In this document: positions 54,397-64,000 of the stretch, piece by piece
Position numbering within the stretch: the stretch's first letter is position 1
Layout: each line of letters begins with the position of its first letter
Assembly: GCF_022539505.1 (NCBI RefSeq)
Contig: NC_061510.1
Coordinates: 94,318,292 to 94,382,291, forward strand
Direction: 5' to 3'
DNA length: 64,000 bases
Source of the DNA: Lolium rigidum
Lineage: Eukaryota > Streptophyta > Magnoliopsida > Poales > Poaceae
Program-made: the position numbers and the translations under genes
Notes under the pieces: model-generated
The model's database searches: none
What the model saw: only the letters and a program-made list of their open reading frames with translations
What the model was told of the DNA's origin: nothing

Positions 54397-56062
54397 GGGC
54401 CTCCAAGAGCAGAGGTTTGTAGAACAACAGCAAGTTTCCCTTAAGTGGATACCCAAGGTTTATCGAACTCAGGGAGGAAGAGGTCAAAGATATCCCTCTC
54501 ATGCAACCCTGCAACCACAAAGCAAGAAGTCTCTTGTGTCCCCAACACACCTAATAGGTGCACTAGTTCGGCGAAGAGATAGTGAAATACAGGTGGTATG
54601 AATAAGTAGTAGCAACAGCACTAGAAAAGTGCTTTGCCTAGGACAGATAAACAAGCGAGTAGTAATGCAAGCAGTAGTAACACGATAGAAACGATAGAAC
54701 AAGAAGCGATAGCGATATTTAGGAACAAGGCCTAGGGATTACACTTTCACTAGTGGACACTCTCAACATTGATCACATAACGGAATAGATAAATGCATAC
54801 TCTACACTTTTGTTGGATGATGAACACATTGCGTAGGATTACACGAACCCTCAATGCCGGAGTTAACAAGCTCCACAATAATGCTCATATTTTAGTAACC
54901 TTTAGTGTAAGATAGATCAAAAGACTAAACCAAGTACTAGCATAGCATGCACACTCGTCACCTTCATGCATATGTAGGAGGAATAGATCACATCAATATT
55001 ATCATAGCAATAGTTAACTTCGCAATCTACAAGAGATCATGATCATAGCATAAACCAAGTACTAACACGGTGCACACATCTGTCACCTTTGCACACGTGC
55101 GGGAGGAATAAAACTACTTTAATAACACATCACTAGAGTAGCACATAGATAAATTGTGATACAAACACATTGCAATCATAAAGAGATATAAATAAGCACC
55201 TCACTATGTCATTCAACGAGTGAATAAGTATTCGTGAAATATAGCCTAAGAGACCCACACGGTGCACACACTGTCACCTTTACACACGTGGGACAAGGAG
55301 TCTCCGGAGATCACATAAGTAAAACTCACTTGACTAGCATAATGACATCTAGATTACAAGCATCATCATATGAATCTCAATCATGTAAGGCAGCTCATGA
55401 GATTATTGTATTGAAGTACATAGGAGAGAGATGAACCACATAGCTACCGGTACAGACCCGAGCCTCGATGGAGAACTACTCCCTCCTCATGGGAGCAGCA
55501 GCGGTGATGAAGATGGCGGTGGAGATGGCAGCGGTGTCGATGGAGAAGCCTTCCGGGGCACTTCCCCGCTCCGGCAGGGTGCCGGAACGAGACTCCTGTC
55601 CCCCGGATCTTGGCTTCGCGATGGCGGCGGCTCTGGAAGGTTTTCCGTATCGTGGTTCTTCGCCTCAGGGTTTTCGATCCAGGGGCTTTATATAGGCGAA
55701 GAGGCGGCGCAGAGGGTCGAAGGGGTGGCCACACCATATGGCGGCGCGGCCGGGGCCCGGGCCGCGCCGGCCTATGGTCCGGGGGCCCGAGTGCCCCCCC
55801 TCCGGTCCTTCCCGGGTGTTCTGGATGCTTCCGGTGAAAATAGGAACCCGGGTCTTGATTTCGTCCGATTCCGAGAATATTTCGTTACTAGGATTTCGAA
55901 ACCAAAAACAGCAGAAAACAACAACTGGCACTTCGGCATCTTGTTAATAGGTTAGTTCCAGAAAATGCACGAATATGACATAAAGTGTGCATAAAACATG
56001 TAGGTATCATCAATAATGTGGCATGGAACACAAGAAATTATCGATACGTCGGAGACGTATCA
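54397..56062 (-). repeat. Element H: inverted LTR of the F/G family
   Basis: About 1.67 kb, the reverse complement of the G LTR, starting inside the LTR (GGGCCTCCAAGAGC) with about 40 bp of its 3' end missing and ending GGAGACGTATCA. No polypurine tract follows at 56063, so it is a 5' LTR that has lost its body, or a solo LTR. Outside a divergent GC-rich segment of about 230 bp it closely matches the G LTR. Confidence 0.88.
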
Positions 56063-56537
56063 GGCATCACCTTTTTTGTCCCTCTTGAACATTCCAGAGT
56101 TTCCTGCAAAATCTGGATACCTCCTAAACACTCCAAATTGCATTCCAAAACTCTATCAATTTCTATTTGAAACTATTTTGATCTTACAGGGACTATTCTG
56201 ATGGGTTTCTCTCTTACCTCTACCATATCTAGTACTCACTACAATGGTGAACCTTAAGTGTATGACCAGACGGTTCGGTAATATACATATATGACTCAAT
56301 TAGTTTTCTGAACAAAAATATAGACAACCACATGGCGCGCACATCGTGATGAGGCGAGGTGAGCGGCGGAAGAGTAGGCGTGTAAGCCACTCTTCTCACA
56401 CCTTAGTGAGTGGTAGAACACCCTCCTATCTTATATAAGGAGGTTCAACTCTCTCTAAACTAGTAATGTTGGACTAAGCTTTAATGCCACCCTTTGCCAG
56501 GCATAATGTGCCATATGAGAATTTCAAATTTTGTATT
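56063..56537. other. Unclassified DNA with an LTR-like TATA motif
   Basis: About 475 bp between H and the Harbinger element. CTTATATAAGGAGGTTC near 56430 resembles a core promoter of a plant LTR, but no matching second copy or terminus is found. No gene. Confidence 0.35.
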
Positions 56538-58553
56538 GGGCTAAGGATATCTCCAACGGGGTGACGCAAATCGGACGCCTAAATTGTCTGTGTGCGTCCG
56601 TTTGCGTCGCGTGGCGGACGTGGAAATGACTGTTTTCGTCCACGCGTCCGTTTGCGGCTGGGGTGCCTCCAGCGGGCCGATGCATTTCCGCGTTGGCATG
56701 AATTGGGATGTTTCAAAACAACAAAATAAACAGTTTCAACGAAGTCATAGTTATTACATCCAAATTTTTAAAAGTCTACACGAAAATAAAATGGTATTCC
56801 TCCAGGCATTGTCTTCATGGCTAGCCAATGCCCACTGATGCTCAATCAGATCCCTCTGTAGACGTTCGATCTGGTATCGTTAGTGACTTCTACATTCATA
56901 TGCAGATAGTCCTCCAAGGATAATGCCCCATGGATTGGCGCAATCGCACCTTGGAAATCCCATTGATGCTCATTGCGGCCATCAGGATGCTCGTTTTCAA
57001 CGATCATGTTGTGCATGATCACGCAGCATGTCATCACCTCATGCATGGTCTTCAGCGACCATGTTTTGGTTGGGTGACGGACAATTGCCCACCGAGCTTG
57101 GAGCACACCAAATCCTAGCTCCACATCTTTCCTGCAAGCCTCTTGCATCTTGGCAAACCTCCTCATCTTCTCTGAGTTTGGATTACAGACAGTTTTCACC
57201 AATGTGGCCCAGTCAGGTAGATGCCATCAGCTAAATAATATGGCTTGTCATATGTATTTTCATTGACCTCGTAGCTCACCCGAGGAGCTTTGCGTTACAT
57301 AAGCCTGTTGAAAACCGGTGATCGGTGCAACACATTGATGTCGTTGTTGGAAACGGCCATGCCAAAGAATGAAAGCCAAATCCATAAATCTCGAGATATG
57401 ACTGCGCATGCCCACTATACTGACCCTGCCATCCAAATGGACAGTTCTTCCACTCCCAGTGCATGCAATATATGCTGCCAATCATTCCTGGGAATCCTCT
57501 AAACTCGTTGATAGAAAACAACCGCCTTGTATCATCAACTGTTGGCTCCCTACAGTAATGTTGTCCGAACACGGCAATCACGGCTCGGCAAAGTCGGTAC
57601 ATGGACTCAAGAAAGGTGCTCTCACCCATTCGAAGATACTCATCGAATATATCAACAACCATTCCATCTGATAGCATGCGAATAGCTGCGGAGCATTTTT
57701 GGTAGGAGGTGAAGCCTAGCGCACCTGTTGCATCGGGCCTGCATTGGAAGTAGGGGTCGTAGTCTCTGACGCCGCGTAGAATGACCATGAACATGTCCCT
57801 TTACATCCTGTACCGGCGCTGGAACATTTTTTCCTTGAACACCGGATCGGTGGCGTGGAAGTAGTCCGCGTGGAGCAGGAGGTGTCCTGCTACTCTGTTG
57901 CGCGGCAGGTTTTTTGAGCGGCCCTTCACAGAACCCCGGTGCACCAGCGCCTAGCTTGAATTGTACTCGTGGAGCATGGAGGCCGCAACAGTAGCCATTG
58001 TCTGCATCGAATGATCGGACTCCTCGTCGGAAGAGGAGTCAATGAACTCGACGCGGAACTTGTCCAGCATCTGCCACATGTCCATCTGCGTGGGTAGAAA
58101 CTGCGGATCAATGGCCACGCACAATAGCGCGGAAAACATGACAAGAAACCTACCAGCACAATTGAATGAACAAGTCGTGGGCGGCGAGGCCGAGCTGCGC
58201 AACCGGCAAAGTTTGGCCCCTACCAGGTGACAGGTGCGCGCCAAAGCCTACCCCGACTCAGATCCTGCTGTCCGGCGAGGCGAAGACCGAGCCGACGGCG
58301 TGTACTGCGGCGGTGCGGCGGCGGGTGAGGTTGGGGTGGTTTCGTCGCACTAGGACAACAAAGAAGGGAAAAAAATAAGCAAATCGAAGAGGTCGATTTC
58401 GCTGTCCCTCACGTGCGGGGCCGGGAAAGAAAAGGAGGACATTCGGTGTGACCGCGCAGCGTCCACGGAGACACAAACCTGGCGCATATTTGTGCCAGGT
58501 TTGCGTCACTGCGGACGGCCCGGTCACTTTGCGTCGTCTCACTGGAGCAGGGC
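56538..58553 (-). mobile_element. PIF/Harbinger transposon, decayed
   Basis: About 2.0 kb. The left end GGGCTAAGGATATCTCCAAC leads into GGGGTGACGCAAA; the right end, reverse-complemented, reads GCCCTGCTCCAGTGAGACGACGCAAA in effect, sharing CTCCA and GACGCAAA. These are Harbinger-type inverted repeats. The minus strand encodes a plant Harbinger transposase. The right end is directly followed by LTR I, so a flanking duplication cannot be confirmed. Confidence 0.8.
56846..58244 (-). pseudogene. Harbinger transposase (DDE_Tnp_4 / plant transposon protein), broken
   Basis: The N-terminal part (57926-58244) includes EFIDSSSDEESDHSMQTMAT. The catalytic region at 57276-57794 reads YFQCRPDATGALGFTSYQKC, ESMYRLCRAVIAVFGQHYCR and FRGFPGMIGSIYCMHWEWKN. 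The last block normally has Asp after GSI; here it is Tyr, so the first catalytic acid is lost. 57260-57481 continues in another frame. The C-terminal part at 56846-57202 has EACRKDVELGFGVLQARWAI and MTCCVIMHNMIVE, including the conserved Glu region. An in-frame TAA near 57804 and several frameshifts confirm a dead gene. Confidence 0.88.
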
Positions 58554-58871
58554 TGATACGTCCATTTTGCATCACTATTTTATATCATAATTTACTGTTA
58601 TTCATTTATATATTTCATATTTAGAGATGATACTTATGTTATTTCACCTATTTTGCATGTTTCATGATTATTGGAGAATCATTCACCGGAGTCGGATTCT
58701 CGCTGGAAAAAGCGCCGTCGAATGCAATATTTACGAAGATCAACAATTGACGGAAATTACACCGAAGATCTTATTTTTCCAGAAGAATAAGCCAGCCAGA
58801 AGGAGGAGCCGAGGAGGGCCGCCATGGGCCCCCCCATAGGCCGGCGCGGGCCCTGCCCTGGCCGCGCCGCC
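58554..58871 (+). mobile_element. Element I: start of a B-type LTR, cut by J
   Basis: 318 bp homologous to the first part of the B LTR in sense orientation (TGATACGTCCATTTTGC, ATCACTATTTTATATCATAA, then TGCATGTTTCATGATTATTG). It ends in the middle of its GC palindrome (58834-58871), where J starts. The rest presumably lies beyond J, outside the window. Confidence 0.85.
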
Positions 58872-60474
58872 TGATACGTCTCAAACGTATCTATAATTTC
58901 TTATGTTCCATGCTACTTTTATGATAATACTCACATGTTTTATACACACTTTATTTCATTATTATGCATTTTCCGGCACTAACCTATTGACGAGATGCCG
59001 AAGAGTCAGTTGCTGTTTTCTGCTGTTTTTGGTTTCAGAAATCCTACAATGGAAATATTCTCGGAATTGGACGAAATCAACGCCCAGGGTCTTATTTTTC
59101 CACGAAGCTTCCAGAAGACCGGAGGGGATACGAAGTGGGGCCACGAGGGCCCGTACCCATAGGCCGGCGCGGCCAGGGAGGGGCCCGCGCCGCCCTATGG
59201 TGTGGGTCCCTCGCGCCACCTCCAACCCTGCCCTTTCGCCTACTTAAAGCCTTCGTCGCGAAAACCCCAGTACCGAGAGTCACGATACGGAAAACCTTCC
59301 AGAGACGCCGCCGCCGCCAATCCCATCTCGGGGGATTCAGGAGATCGCCTCCGGCACCCTGTCGGAGAGGGGAATCATCTCCCGGATGACTCTTCATCAC
59401 CATGATCGCCTCTGGACTGATGTGTGAGTAGTTCACCCCTGGACTATGGGTCCATAGCAGTAGCTAGATGGTTGTCTTCTCCTCATTGTGCTATCATGTT
59501 AGATCTTGTGAGCTTCCTATCATGATCAAAATCATCTATTTGTAATGCTACATGTTGTGTTTGTTGGGATCCGATGAATATGGAATACTATGTCAAGTTG
59601 ATTATCAATCTATCATATATGTGTTGTTTATGTTCTTGCATGCTCTCTGTTGCTAGTAGAGGCTCTGGCCAAGTTGATACTTGTAACTCCAAGAGGGAGT
59701 ATTTATGCTCGATAGTGGGTTCATGCCTCCATTGAATGCAGGACAGGTGACGAGAAAGTTCTAAGGTTGTGGATGTGTTGTTTCCACTAGGGATAAAACA
59801 TCAATGCTTTGTCTAAGGATATTTGTGTTGATTACATTATGCACCATACTTAATGCAATTGTCCGTTGTTTGCAACTTAATACCGGAAGGGGTTCGGATG
59901 ATAACCTGAAGGTGGACTTTTTAGGCATAGATGCATGCTGGATAGCGGTCTATGTACTTTGTCGTAATGCCCTGATTAAAACTCATAGTAGTCATCGTAA
60001 TATATGTATGTGCATTGTTATGCCTTCTCTATTTGTCAATTGCCCAACTGTAATTTGTTCACCCAACATGCTATTTATCTTATGGGAGAGACACCACTAG
60101 TGAACTGTGGACCCCGGTCCATTCTTTACATCTGAAACACAATCTACTGCAATACTTGTTCTTTAATGTTCTTCGCAAACAAACATCATCTTCCACACTA
60201 TACATCTAATCCTTTGTTTACAACAAGCCGGTGAGATTAACAACCTCACTGTTACGTTGGGGCAAAGTACTTTGATTGTGTTGTGCAGGTTCCATGTTGG
60301 CGCCGGAATCCCTGGTGTTGCGCCGCACTACACTCCGCCACCAACAACCTTCACGTGTTCCTTGACTCCAACTGGTTCGATAACCTTGGTTTATTACTGA
60401 GGGAAAACTTGCTTCTGTACGCATCACACCTTCCTCTTGGGGTTCCCAACGGACGTGTGTCTTGCACGCTATCA
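58872..60474 (+). repeat. Element J 5' LTR
   Basis: 1,603 bp, TGATACGTCTCAAACGTATC to CACGCTATCA. GC palindrome 59157-59200, TATA-like TACTTAAAG at 59241-59249. The latter half differs from the F and G LTRs. Confidence 0.88.
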
Positions 60475-60486
60475 AGCAACTTTTTC

Positions 60487-60504
60487 TGGCGCCGTTGCCG
60501 GGGA
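60487..60504 (+). promoter_or_regulatory. Element J primer-binding site, first copy
   Basis: TGGCGCCGTTGCCGGGGA, 12 bp after the LTR. Exact B-type site. Confidence 0.88.
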
Positions 60505-60565
60505 ACGAAGAAAAGTTACACCACAAATATTTCCAACTCCCACGACAACTTCCAGCAACTTTTTC

Positions 60566-60583
60566 TGGCGCCGTTGCCGGGGA
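60566..60583 (+). promoter_or_regulatory. Element J primer-binding site, second copy
   Basis: An exact second TGGCGCCGTTGCCGGGGA 79 bp further in, with the same lead-in AGCAACTTTTTC. Confidence 0.88.
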
Positions 60584-60811
60584 GATCAAGACACGTTGCA
60601 AGGGGAGTCTCCCACATCCAATCTCTTTACTTTGTTTTTGTCTTGCTTTACTTTACTTTATTTACTGCTTTGTTTGCTCTTTATATCAAAAATACAAAAA
60701 AAATAGTTGCTAGCTTTACTTTATTTACTGTCTTGTTTGCGTTCTCTATATCAAAATCACAAAAAAATTAGTTACTTGCATTTACTTTATTTACCTTTTG
60801 TTTATTTCATC

Positions 60812-61456
60812 ATGTTTCCTCCTAAATACACTCTAAAAGACATACCGGTAGGACGAGGGTCTATCATTGGGAGAGATAATATAGAAGATTTTTTCACTCA
60901 TGTTAGTACAAGTTGAAGATTTTGAAGATAGGCACTTGGTAGAACTTGCTCCTACTTATGAAATTGCTGCTGCTTCTTTAGTACACATGTTGGAAGCTAG
61001 ATTTGTTAATCTTAACACCGTAATGCAACATATGTTTCTTACACTCTGTGATATGGAGGAAGGAGAAAAGAAAGATTTTGTCTTAGAAACCCTTCTTAAA
61101 GAATTTGGTGACGTAGCAAGAGAAGCTAGAAAAGTCTTTGTTAAATATAAGATGCTTGGCTCTTATACCAACTTTGCTAGTACCCTTGAAAAAATGGAAA
61201 AAGATAGATTAAAGTACACCAATAAAGTTAATTGTGAAGGGGAGATTAAGACATCAATACCTTGCAAGCTCTTAGGAATGTGCGAGGCACTAGAAAAGAA
61301 TTATGATTGAATTGTTCCTGAAAATTTGTTTGATGAGGATAGCAAGCCTAAGAGTAATGAAAAAGGGGTCTCTGAAACTTACATAGATAAGATACAATGC
61401 ATAGTTGAGAAAACTCCAAACCCCTATGTTAATGCTTCATCTCTTGATAATACTTG
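60812..61456 (+). pseudogene. Element J ORF of unknown function, broken
   Basis: The ATG at 60812 opens MFPPKYTLKDIPVGRGSIIG and ends at TGA 60914-60916. A one-base shift continues it from 60900 (LAPTYEIAAASLVHMLEARF, FVLETLLKEFGDVAREARKV, FVKYKMLGSYTNFASTLEKM) to TGA 61308-61310. The same frame then reads on to about 61456 (IVPENLFDEDSKPKSNEKGV). It is about 215 codons in total, mainly helical by composition. It occupies the gag position but is not a Gag domain I recognise, and it is unrelated by eye to the F and G ORF. Confidence 0.6.
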
Positions 61457-64000
61457 ATTCACACTTTCTGCGCCTAGCTGAAAGGCGTTAAAGAAAAGCG
61501 CTTATGGGAGACAACCCATTATTTTACTTCTGCACTTTTGTTTTATATTTGAGTCGGAAGTTGTTACTACTGTAGCAACCTCTTCTTATCTTTATTTTAT
61601 TGCATTGTTGTGCCAAGTAAGGTCTTTGATAGTAAAGTCAATACTAGATTTGGATTACTGCGCAGAAACAGATTTCTTGCTGTCACGAAATTTAGCAGCC
61701 CCTTCTGTAGGTAACTCAGAAAAATCTGCCAATTTACGTGCATGATCCTCAGATATGTACGCAACTTTCATCCAATTTGAGCATTTTCATCTGAGCAAGT
61801 TAAGTGCCCCAGAAAAATTCGTCTTTACGGACTGTTCTGTTTTGACAGATTCTGCCTTTTATTTCGCATTGCCTGTTTTGCTATGTTGAATGGATTTCTT
61901 TGTTCCATTAACTTTCAGTAGCTTTGTGCAATGTCCAGAAGTGTTAAGAATGATTATGTCACCTCTGAATATGTGAATTTTCAATTATGCACTAACCCTC
62001 TAATGAGTTTGTTTTAAGTTTGGTGTGGAGGAAGTTTTCAAGGGTCAAGAGAGGAGGATGATACAATATGATCAAGAAGAGTGAAACGCCTAAGCTTGGG
62101 GATGCCCCCGTGGTTCATCCCTGCATATTTTAAGAAGACTCAAGCATCTAAGCTTGGGGATGCCCAAGGCATCCCTTCTTCAGCGACAACTTATCAGGTC
62201 ACCTCTAATGAAACTATATTTTTATTCCGTCACATCTTATGTGCTTTACTTGGAGCGTCTGTTTGTTTTTGTTTTTGTTTTTGTTTGAATAAAATCGGAT
62301 CCTAGCATTCCTTGTTTGGGAGAGAGACATGCTCCGCTGTTGCATATGAACACATGTGTCCTTAGCTTTACTTTTAATGTTCATGGCGAAGGTTGAAACT
62401 GCTACGTTCATTGTTATATGGTTGGAAACAGAAAATGCTTCATGTGGTAATTGGTATAATGTCTTGAATAATTTGATACTTGGCAATTGGTGTGCTCATA
62501 TAGATCATGTTTAAGCTCTTGCATCATGTACTTTGCACCCATTAATGAAGAACTACATAGAGCTTGTTAAAATTTGGTTTGCATGATTGATCTCTCTAGA
62601 GTCTAGATATTTTCCGGTTAAGGTGTTTGAACAACAAGGGAGACAATGTAGAGTCTTATAATGCTTGCAATATGTTTTTACGTAAGTCTTGCTGTACCGT
62701 TTTATACTTGAGTTTGCTTCAAACAACCTTGCTAGCCTAGCCTTGTATTGAGAGGGAATTCTTCTCGTGCATCCAAATCCTTGAGCCAAAAACTATGCCA
62801 TTTGTGTCCACCATACCTACCTGCTACATGGTATTTCTCTGCCATTCCAAAGTACATTACTTGAGTGCTACCTTTAAAATTCTATTCTTTGCCTTTACAA
62901 CATATAGCTCATGGGAAAAATAGCCTTAAAAACTATTGTGGTGAAGAATATGTAGCTATGTATCTTATTTCTTATAAGTTGCTTGTTGAGCGGTAACCAT
63001 GTTTCTGGGGACGCCATCAACTTTTACACCTTTGTTGAATATCATGTGAGTTGCTATGCATGTTCATCTTGTACTGAAGTAAGGGCGATTTTCATGATCA
63101 AATGGTTTGAGTATGCATATTGTTAGAGAAGAACATTGAGCCGCTAACTAAAGCCATGAATCATGGTGGAAGTTTCAGTTTGGACAATTAATCCTCAATC
63201 TCTTATGAGAATATTATCTGTTGTTGAATGCTTATGCATTAAAGAGGAGTCCATTATCTGTTATCTATGTTGTCCCGGTATGGATGTCCTAAGTTGAGAT
63301 TTATCAAAAACGAGAAATCAAATGCGATCTATCTCCTTGGACCTTTGTACGAGCGGCATAGAGGTACCCCTTTGTGACACTTGGTTGAAACATATGTTAT
63401 GCAATGATAATCCATGTTAATCCAAGCTAATTAGGACAAGGTGCGAGCACTATTGGTAATCTATGCATGAGGCTTGCATCTTATAAGATGTCTTATACAT
63501 AACACATATGATTTATTACTACCGTTGACAAAATTGTTTCTATGTTTTCAAAATGAAAAGCTCTAGCACAAAAATAGTAATCCATGCTTCCCTCTGTGAA
63601 GGGCCTATCTTCTACTTTATTGTTGAGTCAGTTTACCCACTTCTTTCTATCTTAGAAGCAAACACTTGTGTAAACTGTGTGCATTGATTCTTATATGTTC
63701 ACCTATTGCACTTGTTATATTACTTTGTGTTGACAATTATCCATGAGATAAACATGTTGAAGTTGAAAGAAACTGTTGAAACTTATATCTTCCTTTGTGT
63801 TGCTTCAAAGCTTTCTACTAAGAATCTATTGCTTTATGAGTTGACTCTTATGCAAGTCTTATTGATGCTTGTCTTGAAAGTACTATTCATGAAAAGTCTT
63901 TGCTATATGATTCGAGTTGTTTACTCATTGTCTTTACCATTGCTTCGAATCGCTGCATTCATCTCATATGCTTTACAATAGTATTGATCAAGATTATGAT
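61457..64000. other. Element J non-coding internal region
   Basis: Contains the twin CTAAGCTTGGGGATGC copies at 62090-62105 and 62148-62163, 58 bp apart. It is colinear with G (50158-52680) and F. The stretch before 61520 holds a possible stem (GCGCCTAGC...GCGC). No ORF of note. The final polypurine tract and 3' LTR are beyond the window. Confidence 0.75.

Larger units (their letters stand above)
58872..64000 (+). mobile_element. Element J: F-family Gypsy element with a different ORF (incomplete)
   Basis: 5' LTR 58872-60474, two primer-binding sites, an ORF at 60812-61456, then a non-coding region colinear with F and G that runs off the window. The ORF differs from the membrane-protein ORF of F and G, while the shared downstream region resumes near 61490 (GGGAGACAACCCA). 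No RT or integrase in the window. Confidence 0.88.

Noticed and set aside
56063..56537. Solo LTR
   Set aside because: A TATA-like motif is seen, but no TG...CA boundaries or flanking duplication could be found.
60218..60771. Open frames over the J leader and primer-binding sites
   Set aside because: They exist because the duplicated primer-binding region is GC-balanced; they overlap the LTR end and show no domain.
1..64000. Host protein-coding gene, tRNA or rRNA
   Set aside because: No frame outside mobile elements shows a recognisable domain; no tRNA cloverleaf or rRNA signature was noticed by eye. A tRNA scan would be decisive.

Overview
This window is a stretch of intergenic repeat DNA from a large grass genome, most likely Pooideae (the wheat, barley, oat and ryegrass group); I cannot settle the species. 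The evidence is the dense nesting of Gypsy and Copia LTR retrotransposons, CACTA and PIF/Harbinger transposons with grass-type termini, and a microsatellite-bound MITE. I see no convincing host gene, tRNA, rRNA or CRISPR array. Almost every coding stretch belongs to a mobile element, and most are broken by frameshifts or stop codons.

Layout. 1-3280: unclassified DNA with a perfect hairpin, a 130-bp tandem array built on GAAGTACAA motifs, a 170-bp array, and a MITE sitting inside a (TA)n microsatellite. 3281-48669: a gag-only Copia-type element (A), cut into three pieces by two insertions. The first is B, a minus-strand Gypsy element (4910-15443, TSD ATATA). The second is C, a plus-strand Gypsy chromovirus (16176-46935, TSD TAACC). 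C is itself cut by three non-autonomous minus-strand Gypsy elements: D in gag (19083-28680), E between protease and RT (29564-36650, TSD GAGTG) and F in the integrase core (38789-45251). 48670-49640: one end of a CACTA transposon with a 135-bp subterminal array, running into a 100-N gap. 49741-56062: the 3' part of an F-type element (G, plus strand) abutting an oppositely oriented LTR of the same family (H). 56538-58553: a decayed PIF/Harbinger transposon. 58554-58871: the start of a B-type LTR (I), interrupted by another F-family element (J, 58872 to the window end).

How the parts relate. B and C carry the gag, protease, RT, RNase H and integrase of autonomous Gypsy elements, now decayed. 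D, E, F, G and J show no RT or integrase and would need help in trans. F, G and J share the primer-binding site type, the start of the polypurine tract (CTAAGCTTGGGG) and the LTR termini (TGATA...CATCA) with B, so a B-like element is a plausible helper. The most unusual features are: a predicted two-helix membrane protein in the gag position of F and G, replaced by an unrelated ORF in J; antisense genes in D (with introns) and in E; a row of ten short dyads in E; twin central polypurine-tract copies with fixed 58-bp spacing in F, G and J; and a GC-rich palindrome shared by the LTR promoters of several families and by an apparent internal promoter of B.
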